NCBI GenBank assembly: GCA_027622195.1
Contig: JAQBZO010000008.1
Coordinates: forward strand, 1-64,000
Direction: 5' to 3'
Source of the DNA: Planctomycetota bacterium
Lineage (GTDB): Bacteria > Planctomycetota > Phycisphaerae > Phycisphaerales > SM1A02
DNA: 64,000 nucleotides
The notes below the pieces were generated by a model. That model was not told the DNA's origin. It worked only from the letters and a program-made list of their open reading frames with translations, and did no database searches. Below, piece by piece: positions 44,028-53,177 of the stretch. The position numbers were made by a program, and so were the translations under genes. Numbering within the stretch: the stretch's first letter is position 1; every line of letters starts with the position of its first letter.

Positions 44028-45902
44028 ATGCAAAGCTCGTCTTCCTCTGGAATGACCATTGCGCACGATCCCGCTCGCCAACCTCCGGGCCTCTACCACC
44101 TCTTTTTCGTCGAGATGTGGGAACGTTTTTCGTTCTACGGAATGCGCGCGCTGCTGGTCTTGTACATGGTGAAGGGGTTTCTGAAGTACGACGACAAACA
44201 GGCGTACTTGGTCTACGGCGCGTACGGCGCGCTCGTCTATGCGACTCCGTTTATCGGTGGAATGCTGGCGGATCGAGTCCTCGGCAATCGCCTCGCCGTG
44301 GTGTGGGGCGGACTCCTCATGTCGATGGGTCACCTTCTGATGACCATCGAGAATGTCACCGTTTTCTACTACGCGCTGGGATTCCTCGTCGTGGGCAATG
44401 GATTCTTTAAGCCCAACATTTCAACGCTGGTTGGCAAACTCTATAAGGATTCCCACGCCGCCCGCGATGCGGGTTTCACCATTTTTTACATGGGCATCAA
44501 TCTCGGAGCCGCACTCGCTCCGGTCATTTGCGGCTTCATCGGTGAAGAGAAGGGATGGCACTATGGTTTCGGTCTCGCCACGATCGGCATGCTGATCGGC
44601 GTCGCCACCTTCATCGCGCCAAGATCGCTCGCACGACTTCTCATTCTGTTCACCGTCCTGGGAACTTCCATCGCGACCATCTGGACGATGCGAGATGATT
44701 CACTCCAACTCACGATCACACTTCCCTTCCTTGGAGCACTCCTCCTCGCAGGAGCCGTCGCCACGTGGCAACTTGGTCGAGGAGGACTCGATCCAACTGT
44801 CGGACATGCTCCAATCGATTCCTCCCGCACCGGGCGCTTGTTGTGCTACATCGGAGCCATTGCGGCGGTGCCCGTCGTCGCCATCCTGCTTCAGCGGGAC
44901 GCGTTGGCTGGATCGATCCTCACTTTGCTCGGCGTTTGTGCCCTTTCCTGGATCCTCTATTCAGCGTTTCGCTCTCACAAGGTCGAACGCGAGCGACTCT
45001 TCGTCGTCGTCATCTTGATGTTCTTCAGCATGCTGTTCTGGGCTTTCTTCGAGCAAGCAGGAAGTAGCGTCAACCTCTACACCGATCGCAACATCGACCG
45101 CGTTGTGGGTGGTGTTCCCGTAGTCGTTGGTCAGACCTACACCAACACTCCGATTGATGACCAGTTTGTTGGGCGCACGATTAATGGAAAACTGTGGCAC
45201 CTGAACGAAGTCGATGCGGCCGAGCTTTCCCACTCGAAATCGAAGTCTGAGGGACTCACCACCTTCACGGCGACCGAAGAGCTCAAGAACATGCGCGTCG
45301 GTGGGCGTGAAATCAGCACCAGTGTCTTTCAAGCGGTCAACCCTGGATTCATCTTGCTCTTCGGCCTCGTCGCCAGTTGGCTGTGGACCTTCCTCAGTCG
45401 TCGCAATCTCGAACCATCCACTCCAGTGAAATTCGCGCTTGGACTGATTCAACTCGGACTGGGATTCTTTGCCATGTGGTACGGCGCAACCCACTTCGAC
45501 GAGCGTGGTGTCTCGCCGATGATGTGGCTCATCGTGGGCTACCTCTTCCAAACAACGGGTGAACTCTGCCTTTCCCCTGTGGGGCTTTCGATGATTACAC
45601 ACCTCTCTCCAGCGCGAATGGTGACGTCCATCATGGGGGCGTGGTTCCTTGCGACCGCGTTTAGCAGCTACCTCGGAGGCGCGATCGCTTCGATTACAGG
45701 TGTGCACGAAACCGCTGACCTCGGCGGCGTGATGGTCACTCCAGTGCCGCTTGAGACCGTCTCGGTGTACGCCAACCTCTTCTATGGCATTGCCATCATC
45801 GCCGTTGCAGCGGGATTGGTCGCGTGGTGCCTTTCACCACTTCTGCGTCGATGGATGCACGAGGGAGTTACCCCACCACAGGTGGTAGAGGCAAAGAATT
45901 GA
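44028..45902 (+). CDS. POT/PTR family peptide:H+ symporter
   Basis: 624 aa with about 12-14 membrane helices (ATG 44052 is an alternative start). The POT signature EMWERFSFYGMRALLVLYM contains the ExxERF proton-coupling motif, and GFFKPNISTLVG is the family's second signature. The C-terminal half has FQTTGELCLSPVGLSMITHLSP. A polar insertion of about 80 residues (NTPIDDQFVGRTINGKLWHL and onward) lies between two late helices. It probably imports di- and tripeptides. Confidence 0.94.
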   Translation: MQSSSSSGMTIAHDPARQPPGLYHLFFVEMWERFSFYGMRALLVLYMVKGFLKYDDKQAYLVYGAYGALVYATPFIGGMLADRVLGNRLAVVWGGLLMSMGHLLMTIENVTVFYYALGFLVVGNGFFKPNISTLVGKLYKDSHAARDAGFTIFYMGINLGAALAPVICGFIGEEKGWHYGFGLATIGMLIGVATFIAPRSLARLLILFTVLGTSIATIWTMRDDSLQLTITLPFLGALLLAGAVATWQLGRGGLDPTVGHAPIDSSRTGRLLCYIGAIAAVPVVAILLQRDALAGSILTLLGVCALSWILYSAFRSHKVERERLFVVVILMFFSMLFWAFFEQAGSSVNLYTDRNIDRVVGGVPVVVGQTYTNTPIDDQFVGRTINGKLWHLNEVDAAELSHSKSKSEGLTTFTATEELKNMRVGGREISTSVFQAVNPGFILLFGLVASWLWTFLSRRNLEPSTPVKFALGLIQLGLGFFAMWYGATHFDERGVSPMMWLIVGYLFQTTGELCLSPVGLSMITHLSPARMVTSIMGAWFLATAFSSYLGGAIASITGVHETADLGGVMVTPVPLETVSVYANLFYGIAIIAVAAGLVAWCLSPLLRRWMHEGVTPPQVVEAKN

Positions 45903-46012
45903 CCTACGAATAGCGCCGATTCGGTGGCCATCCTTGATTGTTGGAACGGAACATTGTCCTTTTGTCAAAGGTCTTCGGTGATCGTGCCGATCCTTGATCC
46001 GAAGGAAACACA

Positions 46013-46213
46013 ATGCCGCTCAACAAGTGCCAACTCATCGACGCCATCAAAGAGTTTAATGCCTCAGCAGACCGCGCTTGGCTCGGGCTTTTCTCGATCA
46101 CCGAATTGGGTCGTTACCTTGATCACCTTCAGCATGCTGAGCAACCACGCGGCGAGAGTGTTTGGAAACGCGACAACGAATGCAATGCGGTCCTCTTTCG
46201 TCACGCGGCTTGA
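46013..46213 (+). CDS. Small protein of unknown function
   Basis: 66 aa. It has a good start (AAGGAAACACAATG). The sequence is ordered and coding-like (LIDAIKEFNASADRAWLGLF, LGRYLDHLQHAEQPRGESVW). It resembles small conserved planctomycete proteins that I cannot assign. It sits alone between the POT gene and the response regulator. Confidence 0.65.
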   Translation: MPLNKCQLIDAIKEFNASADRAWLGLFSITELGRYLDHLQHAEQPRGESVWKRDNECNAVLFRHAA

Positions 46214-46237
46214 CCGCTGCCCCGAAGTTTCTACGAA

Positions 46238-46717
46238 CTAACTGACTGATCCGCCGCGGGTGCGCATGTACTCAGCGAGGGTGCGCTTGAGGACTCGAAC
46301 TTTCAACAAGCCGCGCACTCGAGTGATCAACTCGACCTTATTCACTGGCTTGGAGATGAAGTCGTCGCATCCGCATTCGACGGCGCGCTCCAGATCGGCC
46401 ACCTCGTGGAGTGCGGTCACCATGATGATGACTGTGCTCCGAAGCGTCGGCTCCCCTTTCACCAATCGGCAGACTTCGAATCCAGACATCTTCGGCATCA
46501 TGACATCCAGAAGGACGAGATCAGGTTGGAGTGCTCGGATGCGCTCAATGGCCATCGCGCCATCGGTCGCCGCGGTGACCTTGCAAGGAAGGGATTCCAG
46601 ATAAGCCTCGACCAACTCGAGATTCTGCGCGTTGTCGTCCACGACCAGGATGGAGCAGCCAGAGATGTCGACCTCCACGTCGTCCGCCGTCGTCAATTCA
46701 TATTCAGAAGCCGTCAT
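46238..46717 (-). CDS. Single-domain response regulator
   Basis: 159 aa from the ATG at 46717, which forms an ATGA overlap with the upstream FAD enzyme gene. The receiver domain has the acidic pair in SILVVDDNAQN, the phospho-acceptor Asp in LVLLDVMMPKMSG, Thr in IIMVTA and Lys in FISKPVNKVEL. No output domain follows; a 20-residue basic helix ends the protein. It is a CheY-like signalling protein, and no histidine kinase is in the window. Confidence 0.94.
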   Translation of the reverse strand: MTASEYELTTADDVEVDISGCSILVVDDNAQNLELVEAYLESLPCKVTAATDGAMAIERIRALQPDLVLLDVMMPKMSGFEVCRLVKGEPTLRSTVIIMVTALHEVADLERAVECGCDDFISKPVNKVELITRVRGLLKVRVLKRTLAEYMRTRGGSVS

Positions 46718-49713
46718 GGCGCAGAGGCTACCTTCCACGCGGCATCATCGATGAGGGCGAGGACGATCTGGACGGGATGAATCGCCTTCCGATGGGCAAG
46801 ATCGAAAATCTGGTGCCTACAGGACGCTCCAGGCGCACACACCAGCGCATCGGGCGATTGGGAGAGGGCTGGAAGGAGTTCGAGATTCGCGATCGCGCGG
46901 GACAGTTCGAATCGATGCGCAGCCATCCCGAACGCTCCCGCCATTCCGCAACACCCTGTCTCAAGAACGCGCATGCGATCTCCACAGATTCGGCGAAGCA
47001 AGTTGGCACTCGATCCCGATCCCCAGAGACTCTTCTGGTGGCAGTGCGCATGAAGGACGATCTCTGGAATCTCTTTCGTGAAGAGTGGACGGGTTGGATG
47101 GGCATCCCAGTGCGCTTCGAGGAACTCTTCCACCAACATCGATGCGCGTCCCACTCGAGCCGCTGCTTCGCGCGCTGGATCAAGTCGAAGGTCTTGCCAA
47201 TCATCTCGAATCGCGCTCGCGCAACTTGGTTCAAGCACCAGGATCGCGCGTGCCTTCGTCGCGGTGAGTGCTCCATCAAGCCTGAGCGCAGTAGCCGAGC
47301 ATGTCCGAATCGCATCCGCCAACATTCCTGTGGAAATGAGTGATCGCCCGCAGCATCCTGCGTCCGTCACGACGACGCGATATCCAAATCGTTCGAGCAA
47401 CGCTACGGCGGACTTCCCGACAGAGGACTCACTGAAAGCGCAAAAACAATCGGCCATCAATACAACGACTGGACGATCGTCTGATTCGGTGTGGTTCATC
47501 GAACTCGCGCGGAGCCTCGGTTCAAAGGGAGGAAGAGATCTCTCGGGCGAGAATCCAAGCCACCCGTTGACCATGCGGCGAATCGGACCACACTGTCTCA
47601 TCCAGTCTGAGATGGGCCACAGCGCGCTTCCCATTCGATTGACCAATCGCACATGACCAATGATGCGCGTGCGCCACGGCACGTGCCCCGCAGCGAGAAA
47701 TCCCTGCGCGGTGTACTCCGACTTTAGTTTTGCGATGTCGACGTTGCTCGGACACTCTGCAGCGCACGCCTTACAACTGAGGCACAGATCGAGTGTCTCT
47801 TCCGTCTCTGGATCATTCCAATTCGCTTGACCGGAAGCACCCAACTGGCCAGTCACCGCGAGCCTCAGCGCATTACCTCGTCCTCGGGTGGCATGACGCT
47901 CATCGAGTGTGGCGCGGTACGAAGGACACATCACTCCACCCGTGGTCTGTCGCCGACACATGCCAGCTCCATTGCAGAGTGTTGCGGCGCGTGAAAATCC
48001 TTCTTCGCGCTCAAAACGAAAAAAGGTGGCGACTTCAGGTGGATGAATCATCGTGTTGTAAGGCTTGACCCGAAGCCGCTCGACGATGCGATGTGGATTG
48101 CCAACATCCACGAGGTTGCCAGGATTCATCCGATTCTCTGGATCAAACACTTGCTTGATTTCACGGTTCGCCTGACACAACTCTGGCCCGAGCACGCGGT
48201 CGAGCAGTGGAGTGCGCAGACGACCATCACCGTGTTCTCCGCTCAGCGCACCACCGTAGCGCGTGACGAGGTCGGCTACTTCGACCGCGATCGAGACAAG
48301 GACTTTGTGGTCTGCCTCATGCTCCATGGCAATCATCGGGCGGATGTGCAAGCATCCCACGCTTGCATGCGCGTAGTACGCCGCAGTGGTTCCATGCCGC
48401 GCCACAATCGAACGGAACTCATCGACAAACGCAGGAAGCCGGATGGGATCGACTGCGGTGTCTTCGACAAAGGTGACTGGTTTCTTGACTCCGGGGACTC
48501 CATGCAGGAGCGGCTCCCCTGCTTTGCGCAGCTTCCACGCACGCACCATCGCCGCCTTCTCGGTGTGCACCACGAGAGGAACACCCTTGAGCAACCCGCG
48601 CAGTTGATCGATCTTGCCGCGCACCTCGTCTTCCGACGATCCCGAGTACTCGACATAGATCACCGCACCAACGTGTCCAGTCGGCAACTTGGGAATCACA
48701 TCAAGAAAACCACGACACTCGGCATTGCGCTGAGCAAGGGCAAGGATGACATCATCGACCAGTTCCACCGCACTCGGATGGGTCGACAACATCGCGGCGA
48801 TGGGCGCAAGAGCATCCACCACCGATGCAAAGGGAGCAATCACGAGTGCAACGCATCGTGGCAATTCAACAAGATTCACTTCTGCTTGCAGCGTCGTCGC
48901 GAGCGTCCCTTCACTGCCGCAGAGAAGATGCGACAGATTGACTTGTTCGAGATTCGTCGTGCAAGATCCATCCAACTGCTTCAGGACAAGATCGAGGTTG
49001 TAACCATCCACATGACGAAGGATGGTTGGAATGCGAGTCTGGATCGAATCGCGTGCCCCGCGCACGATGCGCTCGACTTCCACGAGCAGCGACCACTGTC
49101 GCGATCCCAAGATGGCTGAACCGCGCGCGAATCGCTCGACGGTTCCATCCGCAAGCGCCGCAGTCACTGCAGAGAGGTTTTCGACCGTTCGCCCATACAC
49201 AATCGACCTCGCCCCCGCGGAGTTGTTGCCGATCATCCCTCCCAGTGTGGCGTGCGTACTCGTGGCAACATCGGGACCGAAGAAGAGTCCCATGGGACTG
49301 ACAGCATCGTTCAGTTGATCAAGCACAACGCCTGGCTCCACCGTGGCGATGCGACGCTCTTGGTCAATCGAGAGGATTCGACGGCAGTGTTGGCTGAAAT
49401 CCAACACGATCGCAACGTTGACGGTCTGCCCAGCGAGCGATGCCCCCGCTCCGCGCGGAAGGACAGGCAGCGAGCGCGCGGCGCAGTATCGAATGACCTC
49501 GACCGCCTGCGCACACGATGTCGGGCACACCACGCCAATCGGAGCCACTTGGTACAGGCTCGCATCGGTCGAATAGAGCATTCGATCATGCCGTCCAAAT
49601 CGCACCGCGCTTCCAAGAATGCGCTCAAGATCCTGCGCGATCGCCTCACGCTCCCGTTCCGTTGTGGGATCGAGAACGGGCAGTGCGACCTGACCCTCTG
49701 ATGTGGAATTCAT
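46714..49713 (-). CDS. Large FAD-linked dehydrogenase with Fe-S domain (2-hydroxyacid dehydrogenase, YdiJ-like)
   Basis: 999 aa. The N-terminal half is a PCMH/VAO-type FAD domain (PRGAGASLAGQTVN, GPDVATSTHATLGGMIGNNSAGA) with its C-terminal substrate cap (VGCLHIRPMI, LSGEHGDGRLRTPLL). Then come a bacterial ferredoxin-like region (CNGAGMCRR; CLSCKACAAECP at about 640-650) and two CCG modules (CCGRSL, HCHQKS, CCGMAG) that hold an Fe-S cluster. The size and order match E. coli YdiJ, a D-2-hydroxyglutarate/2-hydroxyacid dehydrogenase feeding electrons to quinones. The substrate here is inferred. A response regulator is translationally coupled downstream. Confidence 0.92.
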   Translation of the reverse strand: MNSTSEGQVALPVLDPTTEREREAIAQDLERILGSAVRFGRHDRMLYSTDASLYQVAPIGVVCPTSCAQAVEVIRYCAARSLPVLPRGAGASLAGQTVNVAIVLDFSQHCRRILSIDQERRIATVEPGVVLDQLNDAVSPMGLFFGPDVATSTHATLGGMIGNNSAGARSIVYGRTVENLSAVTAALADGTVERFARGSAILGSRQWSLLVEVERIVRGARDSIQTRIPTILRHVDGYNLDLVLKQLDGSCTTNLEQVNLSHLLCGSEGTLATTLQAEVNLVELPRCVALVIAPFASVVDALAPIAAMLSTHPSAVELVDDVILALAQRNAECRGFLDVIPKLPTGHVGAVIYVEYSGSSEDEVRGKIDQLRGLLKGVPLVVHTEKAAMVRAWKLRKAGEPLLHGVPGVKKPVTFVEDTAVDPIRLPAFVDEFRSIVARHGTTAAYYAHASVGCLHIRPMIAMEHEADHKVLVSIAVEVADLVTRYGGALSGEHGDGRLRTPLLDRVLGPELCQANREIKQVFDPENRMNPGNLVDVGNPHRIVERLRVKPYNTMIHPPEVATFFRFEREEGFSRAATLCNGAGMCRRQTTGGVMCPSYRATLDERHATRGRGNALRLAVTGQLGASGQANWNDPETEETLDLCLSCKACAAECPSNVDIAKLKSEYTAQGFLAAGHVPWRTRIIGHVRLVNRMGSALWPISDWMRQCGPIRRMVNGWLGFSPERSLPPFEPRLRASSMNHTESDDRPVVVLMADCFCAFSESSVGKSAVALLERFGYRVVVTDAGCCGRSLISTGMLADAIRTCSATALRLDGALTATKARAILVLEPSCASAIRDDWQDLRLDPAREAAARVGRASMLVEEFLEAHWDAHPTRPLFTKEIPEIVLHAHCHQKSLWGSGSSANLLRRICGDRMRVLETGCCGMAGAFGMAAHRFELSRAIANLELLPALSQSPDALVCAPGASCRHQIFDLAHRKAIHPVQIVLALIDDAAWKVASAP

Positions 49714-49732
49714 TCGAACGTCATGCTAATGG

Positions 49733-49771
49733 AGAAAATAAACAAGGGCGGATCTCGCATGAGACCCGCCC
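49733..49771 (-). terminator. Intrinsic terminator of the TlpA-like gene
   Basis: On the minus strand GGGCGGGTCTC pairs with GAGATCCGCCC (one G-U-type mismatch) around ATGC, followed by TTGTTTATTTT. It lies 29 nt past the stop of the gene that ends at 49800. Confidence 0.9.
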
Positions 49772-49799
49772 AAACAATACGACTTCAGAAACCCGAGTA

Positions 49800-51062
49800 T
49801 CAGCCCTTCAGAGCGGCTTGTTCAGCAACCAACTTCTTGAGGTCATCTACGATCGTCGGCGACATGCCCACATGCACTTCGAGCACGACGCCGTCCGCAC
49901 CAATCACGACGGTCGCAGGGATGCCCTGGAATCCGTACTGCTTGATGTAGCTGCCATCGTCGAGGAGTGTTGGAAAGGTGAACTTCTGCTCAGCCCAGAA
50001 CTTCTTCACTTTGCCGAGGACATCGTCGCCCTGTTCCCAAGTATTCACGGCAAAGACCTTCACATTCGGTGCATTCGTCGCGGCCCAAGCGGCGAACTCG
50101 TTGATGAACGGAAGTCCCTTTCGGCATGGACCGCACCACGTCGCCCAGAAGTCGAGCACGACGATTTTTCCGGCGAGAGAAGCCGAATCAACGCTGTTTC
50201 CATCAAGGTCATTCAGTGTGAACGAAGGAGCGACCGTTCCGGCGTTCAACTGCGGAGTTTGTCCAGTCAACTCTTCGATGGACGCCACCTTCGCGCGCGC
50301 TCCTGCATCAAAAGCGATCGGCGTCGGAAGGGTGTCCACCGCGGTCGTCTTCATGGTGAAGTCAACGGCGATACGGATGACGCTTGGAACGCCTGGAGGA
50401 GTGAAGACCAACTTGGCTGATGCGAGAAGGTTGGTGGAGGGATCAAGCTTCACGGACAAATCGCCCTCGGCCGCTGCAATGAGCAATTCACCATTGCGAT
50501 ATCCGGCGATCTTTGGGTCGGTCAGAATCATGAACTGAAACGCAGAGAGCGGATCAGTATCGAAACGCAATCCAAGGTCAGCGACCGGAAGTGGAAGTTC
50601 GTACTCTTGGATCGCATCTGCAACAGTTCCCGTGAAGGTTGTCGCCATGTACTTATCAGTGATGTCCGCGAGCGTCAGGTACATCGTTCCGTCGAGTGCA
50701 GTGACGTTGTAACTCGAGTTGGACACCCGCGCATTCTTGCCGTCGATTTCGATGATGAATGAATCCGTCTGAGCCGCTCCATCTGGAGTCAACACCGAAT
50801 AGGTCGTCTCATTTCGAATCGCTTTCGCGGCTCGGTACGCAGCGGTGATTCGCTCGAGCGCACTTTGGCCAAGAGCAATCGCCTCGGCAGACTTCTCTGA
50901 ATCTGAGAATCCTTCGGCATTGAACGGGACAGTTGGGGCAATGTCAGGGGCAATCGTCTCGTCGGTCAAGGCTGGAACAACGGTGGGGTCTTGAGCAACG
51001 GCGCAGAGTGATGCACCGCACAAGGCGATCACCATGGACGACAAAGCAAACATTCGGTTCAT
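49800..51062 (-). CDS. Exported protein with N-terminal lipoprotein-carrier-like domain and TlpA thioredoxin domain
   Basis: 420 aa from the ATG at 51062, with TTGGAGAA just upstream. A signal peptide (MVIALCGASLCAVAQ) is followed by a beta-rich domain of about 220 residues (ARVSNSSYNVTALDGTMYLT, LSAFQFMILTDPKIAGY, NLLASAKLVFTPPGVPSVIR), which resembles DUF2092/LolA-type folds. The C-terminal TlpA domain has the redox pair in FWATWCGPCRKGLPF and the cis-Pro region QGIPATVVIGADGVV. It probably acts in periplasmic thiol chemistry. A strong terminator follows, and folK lies 16 bp upstream. Confidence 0.88.
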   Translation of the reverse strand: MNRMFALSSMVIALCGASLCAVAQDPTVVPALTDETIAPDIAPTVPFNAEGFSDSEKSAEAIALGQSALERITAAYRAAKAIRNETTYSVLTPDGAAQTDSFIIEIDGKNARVSNSSYNVTALDGTMYLTLADITDKYMATTFTGTVADAIQEYELPLPVADLGLRFDTDPLSAFQFMILTDPKIAGYRNGELLIAAAEGDLSVKLDPSTNLLASAKLVFTPPGVPSVIRIAVDFTMKTTAVDTLPTPIAFDAGARAKVASIEELTGQTPQLNAGTVAPSFTLNDLDGNSVDSASLAGKIVVLDFWATWCGPCRKGLPFINEFAAWAATNAPNVKVFAVNTWEQGDDVLGKVKKFWAEQKFTFPTLLDDGSYIKQYGFQGIPATVVIGADGVVLEVHVGMSPTIVDDLKKLVAEQAALKG

Positions 51063-51078
51063 ACGTTCTCCAAATCTC

Positions 51079-51606
51079 TCAACTGAGAGCACCAACCCAT
51101 TCAGAAGGGACCGCGACAATCGTTAGATCCTCCAACTGCAGGGCAATTCGCGCATATTCTACTGTTGTTTCTGTCTCTGGGTGGACCCAAAGTGGCACAA
51201 TCTCAGCCAACGGAACGAGCACAAAACCCCTTTCAAACAGGTGAGGATGGGGCACAGTGAGGTCTGCCGATCGAAAGATTATTGAACCGAGATCACCCGC
51301 CATCAACAAATCCAGATCGATCAAGCGAGGTCCCCAACGAATCGTCTCTCGATTGCGCTCGCGCCCGAGTATTCGTTCAATGGAATGCAAGTGTTCGAGC
51401 AATGTCTCAAGCGATAACTCTGTCTCGATGAGTAACGCAGCATTGAGGTACGGGCCTTGATCAGGCGCGCCGATGGGAGCCGTCTCAAACACACTACTTG
51501 CAACAATCTCGCGCGTGAATGGGATACTGCGAATGTTGGCTCGTGCTTGGCGAAGAAGTCCGAGACGGTCTCCAAGATTCGACCCGAGTGCGATGGCAAC
51601 GGGCAT
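51079..51606 (-). CDS. folK: 2-Amino-4-hydroxy-6-hydroxymethyldihydropteridine pyrophosphokinase
   Basis: 175 aa from the ATG at 51606. Folate pathway enzyme that transfers pyrophosphate from ATP. Motifs: AIALGSNLGDR at the start, FETAPIG, GPYLNAALLIETEL, the core WGPRLIDLDLLMAGD and VPHPHLFERGFVLVPLAEI. It follows pncC by 2 nt, and other folate genes are not in the window. Confidence 0.96.
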   Translation of the reverse strand: MPVAIALGSNLGDRLGLLRQARANIRSIPFTREIVASSVFETAPIGAPDQGPYLNAALLIETELSLETLLEHLHSIERILGRERNRETIRWGPRLIDLDLLMAGDLGSIIFRSADLTVPHPHLFERGFVLVPLAEIVPLWVHPETETTVEYARIALQLEDLTIVAVPSEWVGALS

Positions 51607-51608
51607 TC

Positions 51609-52181
51609 TCAATGAGCCACCTCGCCGCTGAGTGTGACGGGTGGAAGTTCAGCGAGTTCGATCCAGAGCGATCTCAATGCGCACAACACTGTTTGCCTGC
51701 GGATCTCCGAACGATCTCCAACAAGGTGAAAACGGCGATGAGCAGTGTGAAGAACACTTCCTTGCCGTTGAGCGATTCCGACGAAGATGGTGCCGACTGG
51801 TTTTTCAGACGATCCGCCGGTCGGACCAGCGATACCTGTCGTGCTCAGTGCCCATTGCGTTTCCAATTGTTCAAGGACACCACGCGCCATCGACTCAGCC
51901 ACAGGTCCACTGACAGCGCCGTGAGATTCAATCAACTTCTTCTCGACGCCGATGAGCCTCGATTTCGCCGAGTTGGAGTACACCACCGCGCCGCCTTCAT
52001 ACCAAACACTTGATCCAGTCCAATCAGTGAGTACAGACGAGAGAAGTCCTCCCGTGCAACTCTCGGCGGTTCCCAGTCGAACGTGCCGTTCGATCAGTTT
52101 GGTGGCGATGCCCGCGACAAGGCGGTCCGTCTCCCCCGCTCCTTGAGAAAATTGCTCTTCTTGGGTCGTCATGTGACTCAT
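51609..52181 (-). CDS. pncC: Nicotinamide-nucleotide amidohydrolase (CinA C-terminal family)
   Basis: 190 aa, i.e. the stand-alone CinA C-terminal domain without the COG1058 part. Catalytic Ser lies in GTAESCTGGLLSSVLTDWTG; other motifs are GGAVVYSNSAKSRLIGV and ALSTTGIAGPTGG with PVGTIFVGIA. It hydrolyses NMN to nicotinate mononucleotide in the pyridine-nucleotide cycle. It lies just upstream of folK and may be co-transcribed. Confidence 0.93.
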   Translation of the reverse strand: MSHMTTQEEQFSQGAGETDRLVAGIATKLIERHVRLGTAESCTGGLLSSVLTDWTGSSVWYEGGAVVYSNSAKSRLIGVEKKLIESHGAVSGPVAESMARGVLEQLETQWALSTTGIAGPTGGSSEKPVGTIFVGIAQRQGSVLHTAHRRFHLVGDRSEIRRQTVLCALRSLWIELAELPPVTLSGEVAH

Positions 52182-52292
52182 GGATGTGGGTCCATCACCT
52201 CAAGAATGCTAGGCGCGATGAGCGACCCCCACCTCTGGAGCGGCATTACCCCGTGGCGTCGCGCTATGCGCCGTAGACTCACTCTCATTCTG

Positions 52293-53177
52293 ATGCCGAC
52301 CCAATCCGAGACCTCATTGCCAAGCCATCCCGGTGACCGCCTTGCCGCGGCGATCCGACGCGCGGGCGCGCCGCTGTGCGTTGGACTCGATCCGGTCGTC
52401 GAACGATTACCGCCAGAGCTCGCGCGGCTTGGAGAACGCGGACTTCACGGATTCACCGAGGGCATTCTCGAAGCGTGCGCTCCATTCGCCGCTGCGGTGA
52501 AGTTTCAGTCTGCGTGCTATGAACGACATCACGAAGCGGGGATCACTGCACTCAGGAGCGGAATTCGTTCCGCGAAATCGCTGGGACTCTTGACGATTCT
52601 CGATGCCAAACGGGGCGACATCGGCATCTCTGCTGATCATTACGCTGCGTCGATGGTGGCACTCGGAGCCGATTGGGTCACGGTCAACGGATACATGGGA
52701 TCCGAGACCGTTGCTCCTTACTTGAATGCGGGGCTCGGTGTCTTTGTGCTTGTTCGAACGAGCAATCCTGGGAGTCATGAACTGCAATCGCTCCCTCTTG
52801 CTGATGGACGCACTGTCGCTGAGGCAATGGCCGACATGGTCGCCGCGCTTGGAGACCAACATCTCAGCCCCAGAGGAGCGAGCGCCGTCGGTGCCGTCGT
52901 CGGAGCAACACAACGCAACGAGATCGCATCACTGCGCAAGCGAATGGCTCGTCAGTGTTTTCTTCTCCCTGGAATCGGAGCCCAAGGTGCGACGATTGCC
53001 GATGTGCAAGGAGCATTTGACCCTGCGACCGCCGGAGCGCTCGCCACATCGAGTCGCGCCATCATCTACGCCCCTTGTCAGGGTGGAGAGACATGGATGG
53101 ATGCCGCTTCGCATGCAGCGAGTCAACTGGCGGATGAACTGCGCGGATGCGCTCCCTCTACAGAAAGAATTCGTTGA
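52293..53177 (+). CDS. pyrF: Orotidine 5'-phosphate decarboxylase (type 2)
   Basis: 294 aa from the ATG at 52293; an ATG at 52218 would add 25 residues. Last step of UMP synthesis. The active-site tetrad lies around ILDAKRGDIGISADHYA (Lys and Asp), with substrate-binding LCVGLDPVVERLP, AAVKFQSACYERH and the C-terminal FLLPGIGAQGA. Length and motifs fit the longer type 2 enzymes. It overlaps the solute-binding protein gene by 31 bp. Confidence 0.95.
   Translation: MPTQSETSLPSHPGDRLAAAIRRAGAPLCVGLDPVVERLPPELARLGERGLHGFTEGILEACAPFAAAVKFQSACYERHHEAGITALRSGIRSAKSLGLLTILDAKRGDIGISADHYAASMVALGADWVTVNGYMGSETVAPYLNAGLGVFVLVRTSNPGSHELQSLPLADGRTVAEAMADMVAALGDQHLSPRGASAVGAVVGATQRNEIASLRKRMARQCFLLPGIGAQGATIADVQGAFDPATAGALATSSRAIIYAPCQGGETWMDAASHAASQLADELRGCAPSTERIR

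Noticed and set aside
48043-49119. Plus-strand ORF of 358 codons
   Set aside because: It is antisense to the FAD-linked dehydrogenase and has the shadow composition seen elsewhere.
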